A DNA stretch of 64,000 nucleotides. Source: VRUE01 sp963742535. Its GTDB lineage: Bacteria > Actinomycetota > Thermoleophilia > Solirubrobacterales > 70-9. Below, piece by piece: positions 49,912 to 59,181 of the stretch (position 1 is the stretch's first letter; every line of letters begins with the position of its first letter). Made by a program: the position numbers and the translations under genes. The notes below the pieces were generated by a model. The model made no database searches. It saw only the letters and a list, made by a program, of their open reading frames with translations, and was not told where the DNA came from. The stretch covers positions 1-64,000 of the forward strand of contig CAVUMC010000001.1 in assembly GCA_963742535.1 (NCBI GenBank), read 5' to 3'.

Positions 49912-52900
49912 GCGCCCGAAAGATCGCACTCAGCGCCCTCACCCTCTGCCTGGCGGCGGCTGCCTTTGCCCCCCAGGGGGCTAGCGCCGCGGCTCCGGCC
50001 TGGGCTCTGACCTCAACCCCGCTGCCGGCCAACTACACCCCCGGGCAGTTCTCCCAGTTCGTGGTCGTCGCCACCAACGTCGGCGGCGCCCCCACCACCG
50101 CCGAAGAAGCGGTGGTCAAAGTAGCGCTGCCGGCGGGCTGGAAAGTCCTCAGCCAAGACGCCTTCACACGCGGAGCCACCACCCAGCCCAACTGCAAAAC
50201 CGAAGGGCAGGTGGTTAGCTGCAAAACCACGGAACCGCGCTATCCCGGCTACCTGATCCAGGTCAAACTCGGGATCGAAGTCCCTGCCGGGGCAAACGAA
50301 GAAACGCTCAGTGCCCAGTCCGCCGTCAGCGGTGGCGGTGGCGGTGAAGTCAGCGTCTCAACGCCGATCGCGGTCACAAAAGACCCGATCCCCTTCCAAA
50401 TCCTGCCGGGCTTCACTGCGCCGGTGACAGACGAAGACGGGGCGCCGGTAACCCAAGCGGGCTCCCATCCCTTCCAGGTGACCACCTCCTTTGGCTTCCC
50501 GACCAAGGTCGCCGGGGACCAGCTGATCAGCTCCGGTCACCCGCGCGACTTCTACGTCGATCTGCCCCGTGGCCTGGTCGGCTCAACGGGAGCCAGCGAA
50601 GTGCTCTGCACCGAGATCCAGCTGACCACCAAAAGCTGCCCCAAAGAGTCACAGGTCGGCATCGCCGACCCGACCACCCTCTCGGGCGGGGTCACCCTCG
50701 CCGGCGTTGAAACCTCAAACCTCTACAACATGGTGCCGCCGCCCGGCGCGGCCGCCGAGTTTGCCGCCGACGTCGCCAACATCGGCATCTTCGTCCACGT
50801 CTTGGTCGGCGTGCGCACCGATCGCGATTACCGCATCGAGGCCGCCACCCACGACGTGATCGCCTTCGGCCAGGTGCCGATCTTCAACGTCCAGGCCCAG
50901 ATCTGGGGTACCCCGACCGATGAAGCCCACGATCGCGCTCGCGGTGAATGCGGCTTCCTTGCCACCGGCTCCTGTGAAGTGGAAGAAGTCACCACGCCCG
51001 CCTTGACCATGCCCAGCGAGTGCCCCGGTGCTCCCGCCACCCCCAACCTCTTCGAAGCGCTTGCCGACAGCTGGGAGGAGCCCTCGCTGCTGCGCGCTGC
51101 CACCTACGCCAGCGCTGAGCTCGGCGGTGAACCAGTCGAAGTCAATGGCTGCAACGAACTCGACTTCAAACCGACGATCGAATCCCAGCTGACCAATACG
51201 ACCACCGATTCCCCCGCCGGCCTCAACTTCTCCCTGCACCAAGACCAAGAAGACCACGAAGGGCTGGCCCCGGCCGCGCTCAAAGACGCGGTGGTGCGCT
51301 TCCCCGCCGGCCTTGCGATCAACCCATCCCAGGCCGGAGGCCTCAGCGCCTGCACCGAAGCGCAGATCGGCTTCCTCGAAAACGATGGGGGAGACCTGCG
51401 CTTCTCGGGCAATCCCCAGAGCTGCCCCAACGCGGCCAAGATCGGCAGCGTCGAAGCGACCACACCGCTCTTGGTACAGAGAAACGAAGCCCACGAAGTC
51501 GAAGAAAAAGAAGGCAAGCCGGTGCTGCCGGTCCTGCGTGGCTCGCTCTATGTGGCAAAGCCCTTTGCCAATCCCTTGGGCAAATTGATCGCCGTCTACC
51601 TCGTGATCGAAGACGAAAAAACGGGGATCGTCGCCAAGCTCGCCGGTGAAGGTGAGCTGGATCCCCACACGGGTCAGATCACCACCCGCTTCAAAGAAAG
51701 CCCCGAGGCCCCGCTCGAAGACATCAAGGTCAACGTCTTTGGTGGCGATCGCGGAACCTTCACCACCCCGCCGACCTGCGCTGCGTACTCCACCGAAGCC
51801 CAGCTCACCCCCTGGAGTGCCCCCGAAGGCCCCACGGTGAGCACCGCCGCCGGCTTTAAAACCACCCAGGCACCCGCCGGGCGGCCCTGTCCCTCAAGCG
51901 AGGCCCAGATGCCCAACGCGCCCGGGTTCAACGCCGGCGCCCTCGCCCCCGCCGCGGGCAAATACAGCCCGCTGGTCCTAAAGCTCTCCCGCGAAGACGG
52001 CACCCAGCGCTTTGGGCGCTTTGAAGCGAGCCTGCCGATCGGGGTCTCGGCCAAGCTGGCCGGGGTCGGGCAGTGCTCTGAGGCAGACATCGCCAAGGCA
52101 CGCTCGCGCGAAGCACCCGAGAAAGGCGCTCAAGAGCAGGCTGACCCCAGCTGTCCTGCCTCCTCGTTCATCGGCATCGCCAACGCCGCCGCGGGCTCAG
52201 GCCCAACCCCCTACTACACCCAAGGCCGCGTCTACCTGGCCGGCCCCTACAAAGGCGCGCCGCTGAGCGCGGTGACGATCGCCGCTGCCGTCGCCGGTCC
52301 CTTCGATCTCGGCACGGTGGTGATCCGCAGCGCGATCTACCTCGATCCGACCACCGCCCAGGGCCGCGTCGTCACCGACCCGCTGCCCCAGATCATCGAC
52401 GGCATCCCGCTTGATCTGCGCTCGGCCGCGGTGCGGATCGAACGCCCGGACTTTTCGCTCAACCCGACCTCCTGCAACGAGAAGTCCTTCGGCGGCTCGC
52501 TGGTCTCGACCCTGGGCCAGGCGGTGCCGCTCGCAGAGCGCTTCCAGGTCGGCGGCTGTCAGGCGCTGCCCTTCAAGCCCAAGCTCAGCCTGCGCCTCAA
52601 AGGCGCCGCCCACCGCGGCGCCCATCCGAGCCTGCGGGCTGAACTGAGCGCAAAGGGGGGCGAAGCCAATATCGCCCGCACCGTGCTCACCCTGCCCAAA
52701 TCGGAGTTCATCGACCAGGCGCACTTCCGCACGATCTGCACCCGCGTGCAGTTCGCCGCCAACCAGTGCCCGGCGGGCGCGGTCTACGGTCACGTCACCG
52801 CCCGCACCCCGCTGCTTGATTACCCGCTGCAAGGCGCGATCTATCTGCGCTCCTCGAGCCAGAAGCTGCCCGACACGGTCTTTGCCCTGCGCGGGCCGCC

Positions 52901-53165
52901 AAACCAGCCGATCGCCCTCGACGCGGTCGGTCACGTCGACTCGGTCAAAGGCCGCCTGCGCGTCACCTTCCCCGAAATCCCCGACGCGCCGCTGACCAAG
53001 GTGATCGTCTCCATGCAGGGCGGAGGGAAGGGGCTCTTTCAGAACTCGACCAACATCTGCAAGGGAACCCACCGCGCCACCCTGAAGATGGAGGGCCAAA
53101 ACGCCAAGGCCTATGACACCCAGCCGGTGATGAAGGCCCAGTGCAAGAAGGGCAAGGCTCAGTAA
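49908..53165 (+). CDS. Very large secreted repeat protein
   Basis: 1085 aa from ATG 49908, overlapping the previous stop. The signal peptide ends near GASAAA. An N-terminal DUF11/CARDB-like domain (YTPGQFSQFVVVATNVGG, VALPAGWKV) precedes several beta-rich repeats that each contain an acidic bulge and paired Cys (VLCTEIQLTTKSCP, LSACTEAQIGF...SCPNAAKIGSV, CTRVQFAANQCPAGAVYG), with LxGxLYL-type strands. No catalytic motif is seen. It is probably an extracellular structural partner of the propeller protein, made from one mRNA. Confidence 0.8.
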   Translation: MSARKIALSALTLCLAAAAFAPQGASAAAPAWALTSTPLPANYTPGQFSQFVVVATNVGGAPTTAEEAVVKVALPAGWKVLSQDAFTRGATTQPNCKTEGQVVSCKTTEPRYPGYLIQVKLGIEVPAGANEETLSAQSAVSGGGGGEVSVSTPIAVTKDPIPFQILPGFTAPVTDEDGAPVTQAGSHPFQVTTSFGFPTKVAGDQLISSGHPRDFYVDLPRGLVGSTGASEVLCTEIQLTTKSCPKESQVGIADPTTLSGGVTLAGVETSNLYNMVPPPGAAAEFAADVANIGIFVHVLVGVRTDRDYRIEAATHDVIAFGQVPIFNVQAQIWGTPTDEAHDRARGECGFLATGSCEVEEVTTPALTMPSECPGAPATPNLFEALADSWEEPSLLRAATYASAELGGEPVEVNGCNELDFKPTIESQLTNTTTDSPAGLNFSLHQDQEDHEGLAPAALKDAVVRFPAGLAINPSQAGGLSACTEAQIGFLENDGGDLRFSGNPQSCPNAAKIGSVEATTPLLVQRNEAHEVEEKEGKPVLPVLRGSLYVAKPFANPLGKLIAVYLVIEDEKTGIVAKLAGEGELDPHTGQITTRFKESPEAPLEDIKVNVFGGDRGTFTTPPTCAAYSTEAQLTPWSAPEGPTVSTAAGFKTTQAPAGRPCPSSEAQMPNAPGFNAGALAPAAGKYSPLVLKLSREDGTQRFGRFEASLPIGVSAKLAGVGQCSEADIAKARSREAPEKGAQEQADPSCPASSFIGIANAAAGSGPTPYYTQGRVYLAGPYKGAPLSAVTIAAAVAGPFDLGTVVIRSAIYLDPTTAQGRVVTDPLPQIIDGIPLDLRSAAVRIERPDFSLNPTSCNEKSFGGSLVSTLGQAVPLAERFQVGGCQALPFKPKLSLRLKGAAHRGAHPSLRAELSAKGGEANIARTVLTLPKSEFIDQAHFRTICTRVQFAANQCPAGAVYGHVTARTPLLDYPLQGAIYLRSSSQKLPDTVFALRGPPNQPIALDAVGHVDSVKGRLRVTFPEIPDAPLTKVIVSMQGGGKGLFQNSTNICKGTHRATLKMEGQNAKAYDTQPVMKAQCKKGKAQ

Positions 53166-53173
53166 CTCAAGAA

Positions 53174-53935
53174 CTAGACGCTGTTCCAGAAGTCGAGGCC
53201 GAGGCCCGAGAGCCAGCTCTGGGCGTCGGCGTTGAGCTGGGTCAGCTCGTTGGTCCAGATCAGCACGCCCATCGCGATCAGGATCAGGCCACCGGTGGCG
53301 ACGATCGTCTGGTAGTGGCGCTTGACCACGGTGAAGGCGGTGGTCATGCGCGAGAAGGCGACCGCGGTGAGCAGGAAGGGGATCGCCAGGCCGGCCGAGT
53401 AGACGATCAGGAGAAGGGCGCCGTGGGCGGCTGAGCCGGAGAGAGAGGCGGCAGTGAGGATCGCACCGAGGGTTGGGCCGATGCACGGCGTCCAGGCGAT
53501 CGCGAAGGCGGCGCCGGCGACGATCGGGCCGCCCCTGCCGGCGCGTTCGAGCAGCGCCTCGACGTGCCACTCGCGGTTGAGCCTGGTGACGAAGAGCGAA
53601 GCGACGAAGAGGACGCCCATGGCGATGATCAGCGCCGCGGCGATCTTGCTCAGCAGCTCTTCGTGGTCCTGAAAGGCCGAACCAAGGGCGGTGGCGGTCA
53701 AGCCCTCGGCGACGAAAATCGCCGAGAAGCTGGCGACGAAGAGCAGGCTGGGGGCGAGGATGCGGCGCCAACCTGCCGTCTCCAGCTCTGATGCGGAGAC
53801 CCCACTGACCGCCGAAAGGTAGCCGGGCACCAGCGGCAGCACGCAGGGTGAGAGGAAAGAGACAACGCCGGCGGCAAGCGCGGCGAAGATCCCGACACCC
53901 GCGGCGGGATCGTTGCTCAGTGCAGCGAGGATCAC
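53174..53935 (-). CDS. ccdA: Cytochrome c biogenesis / disulfide-reducing membrane protein CcdA
   Basis: 253 aa with six membrane helices. The two redox Cys lie in SFLSPCVLPLVPGYLS (helix 1) and AWTPCIGPTLGA (helix 4), the CcdA/DsbD-beta signature. It carries electrons from cytoplasmic thioredoxin to extracytoplasmic partners. No cytochrome c maturation genes are next to it here, so a general thiol-reducing role is as likely. Confidence 0.93.
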   Translation of the reverse strand: MILAALSNDPAAGVGIFAALAAGVVSFLSPCVLPLVPGYLSAVSGVSASELETAGWRRILAPSLLFVASFSAIFVAEGLTATALGSAFQDHEELLSKIAAALIIAMGVLFVASLFVTRLNREWHVEALLERAGRGGPIVAGAAFAIAWTPCIGPTLGAILTAASLSGSAAHGALLLIVYSAGLAIPFLLTAVAFSRMTTAFTVVKRHYQTIVATGGLILIAMGVLIWTNELTQLNADAQSWLSGLGLDFWNSV

Positions 53936-54001
53936 GGCCTTCCAGGGTACTTGGGCCGCGTCTCGCCTCGTGTCCTCCGGCCTGGGCGAGAGACTTGCGC
54001 G

Positions 54002-55081
54002 GTGGAACTCTTCAACGCCAGTGGCGCGGCCCGGAGCTTTCGTGCCTCTTCGCTTTTCGCGATCGGGCCGAGCGAGCCGGTGCCAACGCTGCGGCGCGGC
54101 TTTCTCCTTGCCGTCCCCATCGGCCTGGCACTGATTCTCGAGTTGGGCCTTTCGAGTCCGACCAAGGGCGCGATCGGCACCGGCGCTCTCCTGGCGGGAT
54201 TCCCCGCAATGGATGCGCCGGCCCTGCCGCGAGCCGCCTGGCAGGCCGCCGCGGCGCCGCTGATCGGGATCGCCGCCGTACTCGGCGTGCTCACCGGCTC
54301 CAATGCCTTCCTCGCCGTTGCAGCAATGGGTGTGGTGGGCGCGGCCGCCGGCTATTGCTTTGCGGTCTCGTTGCGGTTTGCGATCTTCGGCCTCTCAGTG
54401 GCGCTCTCGCTGCTGATCTGCCAGGACCTTCCGCTCGACCTCAGCGACGCCTTCCCGGCGCTGCTCCTTGCCACGGCCGGAGGGCTCCTACAGGCGGCGT
54501 TCTCGCTCTTGGTCTGGGCGGTTGGGGATCGTGAAGAGCAGGGGGGATCGAGCGGCTGGAACTGGCCACAGGCGCGAGATGCCCTGCGCGACAACCTCAC
54601 CCTGGACTCGATCAGCTTCCGTCACGCACTGCGCTTCGGCGCGGCGCTCGGCACGGGGGTCGCCCTCTACTGGCTGCTCGGCGTGCACGAACACGGCTTC
54701 TGGATCCCGCTGACGATCCTCTTCGTCATGCGCCCGCAGGAGGATGAGACCTTCCGCCGCCTCGTCTTGCGCGCCGCCGGCACTGCCGTCGGCCTCGTTG
54801 TCGCCACCGCGCTGACCGAGTGGCTGAGTGGCGATGAGCTGGCGATCGCGGCCTGCCTCACGCTCGCAACCGGTTTCGCCTATGGCCTGCTCACCGTCCA
54901 GTACGCGCTTTTCACCGCTGCGATCACCACCTACGCCGTGATGCTGGCCGACTCAATCGGCGAGCCCGCCCTGCACGCTGCCGGCGAGCGAGCGCTCGGA
55001 ACGGCGCTCGGCATCCTCATCGCGGGAGTGGCATTCGCGCTCTGGCCCAACCGAACCGACCCTGCTTCAGTCGCCCCCTAG
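54002..55081 (+). CDS. FUSC-family membrane transporter-like protein
   Basis: About 359 aa from GTG 54002 (VELFNASGAARSFRASS); an ATG at 53951 would add 17 residues but lies close to the divergent ccdA start. Two halves, each with hydrophobic helices, flank a soluble middle (about 175-210). The second half carries the FUSC signature HGFWIPLTILFVMRPQ and RAAGTAVGLV. Family members export aromatic acids or other small organics; substrate unknown. Confidence 0.82.
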   Translation: MELFNASGAARSFRASSLFAIGPSEPVPTLRRGFLLAVPIGLALILELGLSSPTKGAIGTGALLAGFPAMDAPALPRAAWQAAAAPLIGIAAVLGVLTGSNAFLAVAAMGVVGAAAGYCFAVSLRFAIFGLSVALSLLICQDLPLDLSDAFPALLLATAGGLLQAAFSLLVWAVGDREEQGGSSGWNWPQARDALRDNLTLDSISFRHALRFGAALGTGVALYWLLGVHEHGFWIPLTILFVMRPQEDETFRRLVLRAAGTAVGLVVATALTEWLSGDELAIAACLTLATGFAYGLLTVQYALFTAAITTYAVMLADSIGEPALHAAGERALGTALGILIAGVAFALWPNRTDPASVAP

Positions 55082-55701
55082 CCGACTGTCAGCGCTTCAC
55101 CAGCGTGAAATTCGGCTTCCGTGGTGAAGCTGGCGTTCCATTCGATCGAGCTGCCCAGTGCCGAGAGTTTCGTCCCCGTCGCCGCGAAGCTCGCAGGGCT
55201 GAAGGTGAAGGTTTCGGTGGAGTTGTCGTAGAGGGCGCCGGCCGAGCCTTTGATCGTGATCCAGGTTTCGCCGAGCACGCAAAGCGCGCCCCCGTAGAGG
55301 ATCGAGATTTTGACCCCTTCGACGACGAGGTAGTTGCCACCACCTTTGCCGACGATCAGTTTTCCGGCCCAGGGCAGCGCTTCGGCTCCGATGACTTCAA
55401 CTGTGCAGGCGCTGCTGCTGGTCGAGCAGGTCGTGTAGGCGAGTTCTTTGACCGTGGCTTTGCCTTTGCCGAGGTTGTTCGAGATCGTCATTTTGTAGTG
55501 CGTTTTTTTGCAGGTCGTGGTGAGGCCCGGAATCGTCAAGCTGCCCAAGACGGCGTCGCCGGCCACGTTTTCGGCCCCCACGAGTTCCGAGCCTTCGAAG
55601 AGCCAAGCGGGACTGGCGACGGCGCCGGTGGCACCGAAGGCGCCCAGCGCCACGGCGGCGAGAGCGCAACAGAGGAATGCGCGGGCGGCCCGGGGGATCA
55701 T
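55078..55701 (-). CDS. Small secreted protein of unknown function
   Basis: 207 aa with a signal peptide (cleavage near AVAS, residue 30), five Cys after it, and a beta-rich body (LTTTCKKTHYKMTIS, YTTCSTSSSACTVEV). The overall pattern of short strands, spaced Cys and a late acidic strand resembles the two TTA-rich secreted proteins, but codon use here is normal. The stop overlaps the FUSC gene stop by 4 bp. Confidence 0.72.
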   Translation of the reverse strand: MIPRAARAFLCCALAAVALGAFGATGAVASPAWLFEGSELVGAENVAGDAVLGSLTIPGLTTTCKKTHYKMTISNNLGKGKATVKELAYTTCSTSSSACTVEVIGAEALPWAGKLIVGKGGGNYLVVEGVKISILYGGALCVLGETWITIKGSAGALYDNSTETFTFSPASFAATGTKLSALGSSIEWNASFTTEAEFHAGEALTVG

Positions 55702-55804
55702 TGCTCAATTTTACTCAAGTATTGGTTCCGAAGGCGAAGGCGCTAGATTTCCTGGCTGACCAGCCAAACTGCGGCGCGCGGCCGCGGCGACACAGGAGCA
55801 GACT

Positions 55805-56998
55805 TTGAGCAACCGCACGTTCGTAATCGGGGTCGGGATGACCAAGTTCGAGAAGCCCGGCACCAAGGAGGGCGATTACCCGGACTGGGCCAAAGAGGCG
55901 GGGGAGAAGGCACTCGCCGACGCCGGCATTCCTTACGAGGACGTGCAGCAGGCCTACGCGGGCTACTGCTATGGCGACTCGACCTACGGCCAGCGGGCGC
56001 TCTACCAGCTCGGCCTCACCGGGATTCCGGTGGTCAACGTCAACAACAACTGCTCAACCGGCTCCTCAGCGCTCTTTCTGGCGCGACAGGCGGTCAAGGG
56101 CGGCCTCGTCGATTGCGCCCTGGCCCTCGGCTTCGAGAAGATGGAGCCGGGCTCACTCGGCGTCAAGTACACCGACCGCACCAACGCGCTCGACAAGCAC
56201 GCGATGCGCATGTTCGAGATCCGCGAGCCGGAGCAGTCGCCGCCGGCGCCGCAGATGTTCGGCAACGCGGGTCGCGACCACATGGAGAAGTACGGCTCCA
56301 ACCCCGACCACTACGCCTGGATCGGCTGGAAGAACCACAAGCACTCGGTCAACAACCCCTACGCCCAGTTCCAGGACGAGTACTCGCTGGAGGACATCAA
56401 GGGCGCCCGGATGATCCACGACCCGCTGACCAAGCTGCAGTGCTCGCCGACCTCCGACGGCTCGGCCTGCGCGATCGTCGCCTCCGAGCGCTACGTCGAA
56501 GAGCACGGCCTCGGAGACCGGGCAGTCGAGATCGCCGGCCAGTCGATGGTCACCGACCTCAGCTCCACCTTCGCCGAGGACACCGACTGCATGAAGATCG
56601 TCGGTTCGGACATGTCGAAGCAAGCCGCTGACGAGGCCTACGCCGAGGCGGGGGTTGCTGCTGAGGAAGTCGACGTCTGCGAGCTGCACGACTGCTTCAG
56701 CGCCAACGAGCTCATTACCTACGAAGCGCTCGGGTTCGCCGCCGAGGGCGAGGCCCACAAGCTGGTCGAGGAAGAAGCGACCACCTTCGGCGGCAAGGTC
56801 GTGGTCAACCCCTCCGGCGGGCTGATCTCCAAGGGCCATCCGCTGGGCGCGACCGGGCTGGCGCAGTGCTCGGAACTGACCTGGCAGCTGCGCGGCGAAG
56901 CCGACAAGCGACAGGTGGAAGGCGCCAAGCTGGCCCTGCAGCACAACATCGGCCTCGGCGGCGCGGCCGTGGTCACCGTCTACAAGCCGGCGGCCTAA
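55805..56998 (+). CDS. Thiolase-family protein (SCP2/lipid-transfer thiolase type)
   Basis: 397 aa from TTG 55805. The nucleophilic Cys is in VNNNCSTGSSAL (Cys83), with NPSGGLISKGHPLGATG and ELHDCFSANEL in the C-terminal half. The absence of the classic C-terminal CxG motif places it with SCP-x-like thiolases that cleave branched or sterol-type acyl chains. It runs into an SDR gene 25 bp later, suggesting shared lipid or steroid degradation. Confidence 0.9.
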   Translation: MSNRTFVIGVGMTKFEKPGTKEGDYPDWAKEAGEKALADAGIPYEDVQQAYAGYCYGDSTYGQRALYQLGLTGIPVVNVNNNCSTGSSALFLARQAVKGGLVDCALALGFEKMEPGSLGVKYTDRTNALDKHAMRMFEIREPEQSPPAPQMFGNAGRDHMEKYGSNPDHYAWIGWKNHKHSVNNPYAQFQDEYSLEDIKGARMIHDPLTKLQCSPTSDGSACAIVASERYVEEHGLGDRAVEIAGQSMVTDLSSTFAEDTDCMKIVGSDMSKQAADEAYAEAGVAAEEVDVCELHDCFSANELITYEALGFAAEGEAHKLVEEEATTFGGKVVVNPSGGLISKGHPLGATGLAQCSELTWQLRGEADKRQVEGAKLALQHNIGLGGAAVVTVYKPAA

Positions 56999-57023
56999 GG
57001 GCCGTCGAGAGGAGGAGGACCTG

Positions 57024-57929
57024 ATGGCGAAGGAGCGGCAGTCCCTCAGCGGCAAGGTCGTGGCGATCACCGGCGGCGCTCGCGGAATTGGCAAGGCAAC
57101 GGCAACGGCGCTGGTGCGCAAGGGCTGTCGCGTCGCGATCGGCGATCTCGACCTGACGCTGGCCGAGCAGTCGGCGGCCGAGCTGGGCGGCGGCACCGTC
57201 GCGCTCGAGCTCGACGTCACCAACCGCGACTCCTTCGCCGCTTTCCTCGACGCCGCCGAGCGCGAGCTCGGGCCGCTCGACGTTGTCGTCAACAACGCCG
57301 GGATCATGCCGGTGACGCCTTTTGCCGAGGAGCCGGACGACTCGATCAAACGCCAGCTCGACATCAACGTCTACGGCGTCATCGTCGGCACCCAACTCGC
57401 CAGCGAGCGCCTCTTGTCGCGCAACCGGGGCCACATCATCAACATCGCATCCGCGGCTGGCAAAGCCGGTATCCCTGGGATCGCGACCTACTCGGGGACC
57501 AAGCACGCGGTGGTTGGCTACACCGAAGCCGTGCGCGCCGAGCTGCGCGAAACCGGCATCGAGCTCTCCTGCGTGATGCCGGTGACGGTGAACACCGCCC
57601 TCACCGAAGGGGTGTCCGACACCCTCGGCGTCAAGAAGGTCCAGCCGGAGGACGTCGCCGCAGAGATCGTTGACGCATTGGAAGTGCCGCGCTTCGACGT
57701 CTTCGTGCCGCCTTACCTCAAGTACACGACCGCAGCCGGTTCACTGCTGCCGCGCCGAGCCCGCGAGGCGGTAGCACGACTGATGGGCATCGACAAGATC
57801 CTCACCGGGGTCTCAAAAGACGCTCGACGCTCCTACGAGGAGCGCGCCGCTCGCGAGGACATCGCCGGCGGGGGAGTCGGGAGCGACGAGGGCTCGGCTG
57901 ACCCCAGCCCCGAGCGCGAAGCCGCCTGA
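57024..57929 (+). CDS. Short-chain dehydrogenase/reductase
   Basis: 301 aa, Rossmann motif TGGARGIG, NNAG, catalytic Ser in INIASAAG and YSGTK with the Tyr-Lys pair. GDLD after beta2 suggests NAD(H). A C-terminal extension (about 225-301) carries amphipathic helices and an acidic end. GGAGGAGG just before the ATG is a strong ribosome site. It is likely cotranscribed with the thiolase. Confidence 0.92.
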   Translation: MAKERQSLSGKVVAITGGARGIGKATATALVRKGCRVAIGDLDLTLAEQSAAELGGGTVALELDVTNRDSFAAFLDAAERELGPLDVVVNNAGIMPVTPFAEEPDDSIKRQLDINVYGVIVGTQLASERLLSRNRGHIINIASAAGKAGIPGIATYSGTKHAVVGYTEAVRAELRETGIELSCVMPVTVNTALTEGVSDTLGVKKVQPEDVAAEIVDALEVPRFDVFVPPYLKYTTAAGSLLPRRAREAVARLMGIDKILTGVSKDARRSYEERAAREDIAGGGVGSDEGSADPSPEREAA

Positions 57930-57930
57930 C

Positions 57931-58533
57931 GTGCGTCCGAAGCTCACCTACGCCAACGTCGTCGCCTCGCTCGCCCTCTTCATTGCTCTGGGCGGAACCT
58001 CCTTCGCCGCCTTCACCCTGGGCAAGAACAGCGTCAAGTCCGAAAATATAGGCAAGGAACAAGTCAAGTCCTCGGATATCGCGAAGAACGCGATTACCTC
58101 GCCGAAGGTGAAGAACGGATCGCTACTGGGGACCGACTTCCAGGCCGGGCAACTCCCCGCAGGGCCGCAGGGCCCGAAGGGGGACAAGGGGGAGCAAGGG
58201 CCGCAGGGCCCGCGTGGACTGCGGGGGGCGGTGGGTATTAGCGGGCTGGAAAAGGTCTCGCAAACGTCAGTTGAAAATTCCACCTCACCGAAGGTAGTTG
58301 TGGCCAACTGCGGCGCAGGTAAGAGTGCAGTGAGCGCTAGCTACGACATTGTCGGAGGCAAGGAAGGCGTGACCCCGAACGGGGTTGCGAACGTAATCGC
58401 AGACGTCGTAGAACCGAGCTTTCCTGCTCCGGGTGCAACAGGCGCCGTTGCGGTCGAAGCCTGGGAGGTCAACCCAACCGCGCTCAACTGGAGCATCACC
58501 GCATTTGCGCTCTGCGCCGCGCTGGAGGAATAG
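57931..58533 (+). CDS. Membrane-anchored protein with short collagen-like segment
   Basis: 200 aa from GTG 57931, 1 bp after the SDR stop. The N-terminal hydrophobic segment (YANVVASLALFIALGGTSFA) is followed by a polar stretch (KNSVKSENIGKEQVKSSDIA), about nine Gly-X-Y triplets (GPQGPKGDKGEQGPQGPRG), then a beta-rich domain with two Cys. This architecture is common in thermoleophilic actinobacteria; it is probably a surface protein. Confidence 0.82.
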   Translation: MRPKLTYANVVASLALFIALGGTSFAAFTLGKNSVKSENIGKEQVKSSDIAKNAITSPKVKNGSLLGTDFQAGQLPAGPQGPKGDKGEQGPQGPRGLRGAVGISGLEKVSQTSVENSTSPKVVVANCGAGKSAVSASYDIVGGKEGVTPNGVANVIADVVEPSFPAPGATGAVAVEAWEVNPTALNWSITAFALCAALEE

Positions 58534-58537
58534 GACC

Positions 58538-59179
58538 CTGGGCGGTCTCTACGACTCAACCTGGGGAAGGCTCTTCTCTGCCATCTACGATCGCGGCCTG
58601 AGAGCCACTGAAGAGGCAGGATTGCGCGCGACCAGGCGTGAGGTGCTCGCAAGTGCGAAGGGACGGACAGTCGATCTCGGGGCCGGTACGGGCGCCAACC
58701 TCGCGCTCTTTCCGCCAGCCGTCAATGAGCTGGTCCTGGTCGAGCCCGACCCATACATGCTGAAGCGGTTGCAGGCGCGGGTAGATGGAACGGGCGCGCG
58801 GGCTGACGTTGTGCAGGCTGGAGCAGAAGCCCTGCCATTCCCGGACGATAACTTCGACACCGCGGTCTTCACCCTGGTGCTCTGCACGGTGCCCGATCCG
58901 GCGGCTGCACTGGCCGAGGCGGCACGGGTGCTAAAGCCCGGGGGTCGATTGCTGTTCGTCGAGCACGTGCGCTCTCAGCATCCAGATCTGGCCCGCTGGC
59001 AAGACCGCCTCGAGCGCCCCTGGCGTTTCCTCGGCGACGGCTGTCATTGCAACCGCGATACCGCCAGCACAATCGAAGCGGCACCATTTGAGCAGTTGCA
59101 GATCGAGCGCGCACAGATGCCGAAGGCGCCACCAATCGTGCGTCCGCTGGTCCACGGAGCCGCGGTCAGGTCCAGCTGA
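58538..59179 (+). CDS. Class I SAM-dependent methyltransferase
   Basis: 213 aa if started at the CTG at 58538, which follows GGAGGA by 7 bases and begins the family N-terminus (GGLYDSTWGRLFSAIYDRGL). The alternative is GTG 58433, overlapping the collagen-like gene by 101 bp. SAM-binding motif VDLGAGTGANLALF, acidic strand VLVEPDPYML, ALPFPDDNFDTAVFTLVLCTV and LKPGGRLLFVEHV are clear. UbiE/Methyltransf_11 type; substrate unknown. Confidence 0.85.
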   Translation: MGGLYDSTWGRLFSAIYDRGLRATEEAGLRATRREVLASAKGRTVDLGAGTGANLALFPPAVNELVLVEPDPYMLKRLQARVDGTGARADVVQAGAEALPFPDDNFDTAVFTLVLCTVPDPAAALAEAARVLKPGGRLLFVEHVRSQHPDLARWQDRLERPWRFLGDGCHCNRDTASTIEAAPFEQLQIERAQMPKAPPIVRPLVHGAAVRSS

Positions 59180-59181
59180 CG

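Noticed and set aside
52197..53771. 524-codon minus-strand frame overlapping the repeat protein and ccdA
   Set aside because: It crosses two well-supported genes in a wrong frame and has a shadow-type Arg/Gly/Asp composition.
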